From Bacteroidales bacterium UBA4116 (lineage in GTDB: Bacteria; Bacteroidota; Bacteroidia; Bacteroidales; Tannerellaceae), in NCBI GenBank assembly GCA_002381645.1, contig DFXE01000020.1:455262-519261 (forward strand): a DNA stretch of 64,000 nucleotides, given 5' to 3'. Below, in pieces: positions 63,942 to 64,000 of this stretch. Position numbers and translations under genes: made by a program. Position 1 is the first letter of the stretch. Each line of letters begins with the position of its first letter. The notes beneath the pieces are model-generated. The model was given only the letters and a program-made list of their open reading frames with translations, ran no database searches and was not told the DNA's origin.

Positions 63942-64000
63942 TTATTCCAAAGTAAAGCGGACCGTTTTTACATCCCGACTGTTTCCTCCGATCATAAGAG
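63942..64000 (-). CDS. C-terminal end of a glycoside hydrolase, probably GH3 beta-glucosidase (partial)
   Basis: The last 18 residues plus TAA read LMIGGNSRDVKTVRFTLE, which resembles the end of the fibronectin-III-like C-terminal domain of GH3 beta-glucosidases (IGxSSRDI followed by a beta strand). The rest lies beyond the window. It is on the same strand as, and 41 bases upstream of, the GH144 gene, so an operon is likely. Confidence 0.45.
   Translation of the reverse strand, partial: LMIGGNSRDVKTVRFTLE

Overview
The window looks like chromosomal DNA from a Bacteroidales bacterium of the Dysgonomonadaceae/Porphyromonadaceae/Tannerellaceae kind. The reasons are a type IX secretion sortase (PorU) and a giant protein with a type IX C-terminal sorting domain, many TAnnTTTG promoter elements (the Bacteroidetes -7 box), family GH95 and GH144 lipoprotein glycosidases, and familiar blocks such as lysS-gpsA-pgi, hisH-hisA-hisF-hisIE and ftsE-like/lysC/lysA. 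Species cannot be fixed from sequence reading alone. No rRNA, tRNA or CRISPR array was seen.

Layout. 1-5.3 kb: the tail of a Crp/Fnr-type regulator, then a four-gene export operon (TolC-like, HlyD-like, two ABC-2 permeases) with no ATPase gene. 5.4-8 kb: a Tat-exported sugar-phosphate isomerase-like protein and a convergent lipoprotein with DUF1080-like and PHP-like domains. 8.1-12.9 kb: leftward operon lysS-gpsA-pgi-HAD phosphatase. 13-14.7 kb: a thioredoxin-like lipoprotein and an M48 metallopeptidase. 14.8-22.7 kb: an AT-rich HTH regulator gene divergent from a 2116-residue type IX-secreted beta-helix/FG-GAP protein.

22.8-28.5 kb is the most interesting part. It appears to be a 5.6 kb integrated island with a tyrosine recombinase at its right end, an NTase-HEPN protein and a single-chain DUF262-DUF1524 (GmrSD-like, type IV restriction-like) protein in a two-gene operon. 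It is bounded by a near-perfect 28-29 bp direct repeat. The left repeat is the terminator of a candidate small RNA gene with its own promoter, so the island seems to have used the 3' end of an sRNA gene as its attachment site. It separates the type IX cargo gene from porU.

29.4-43 kb: porU, a GH95 lipoprotein, an MsbA-like exporter next to a decayed family 9 glycosyltransferase, mscL, an Fsr-like MFS pump, an acyltransferase and an ABC-F ATPase with a possible attenuator leader. 43.4-54.6 kb: a degenerate protease/TPR protein, a lipocalin-like protein, half of the histidine pathway, an FtsE-like ATPase, lysC, lysA, a family 2 glycosyltransferase, a small frameshifted gene, ung, a Skp/OmpH protein and a small membrane protein. 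54.8-64 kb: pepD, a beta-helix lipoprotein, an exported EEP-family protein, an M23 peptidase, phosphoglucomutase, a GH144 lipoprotein and the end of a probable GH3 gene.

Functionally the window mixes housekeeping metabolism (amino acids, sugar phosphates, lipid precursor glycerol-3-phosphate) with cell-envelope work (export, LPS, surface proteins, glycan cleavage) and one small mobile defence-type island. All family calls rest on motif reading; no database search was run.
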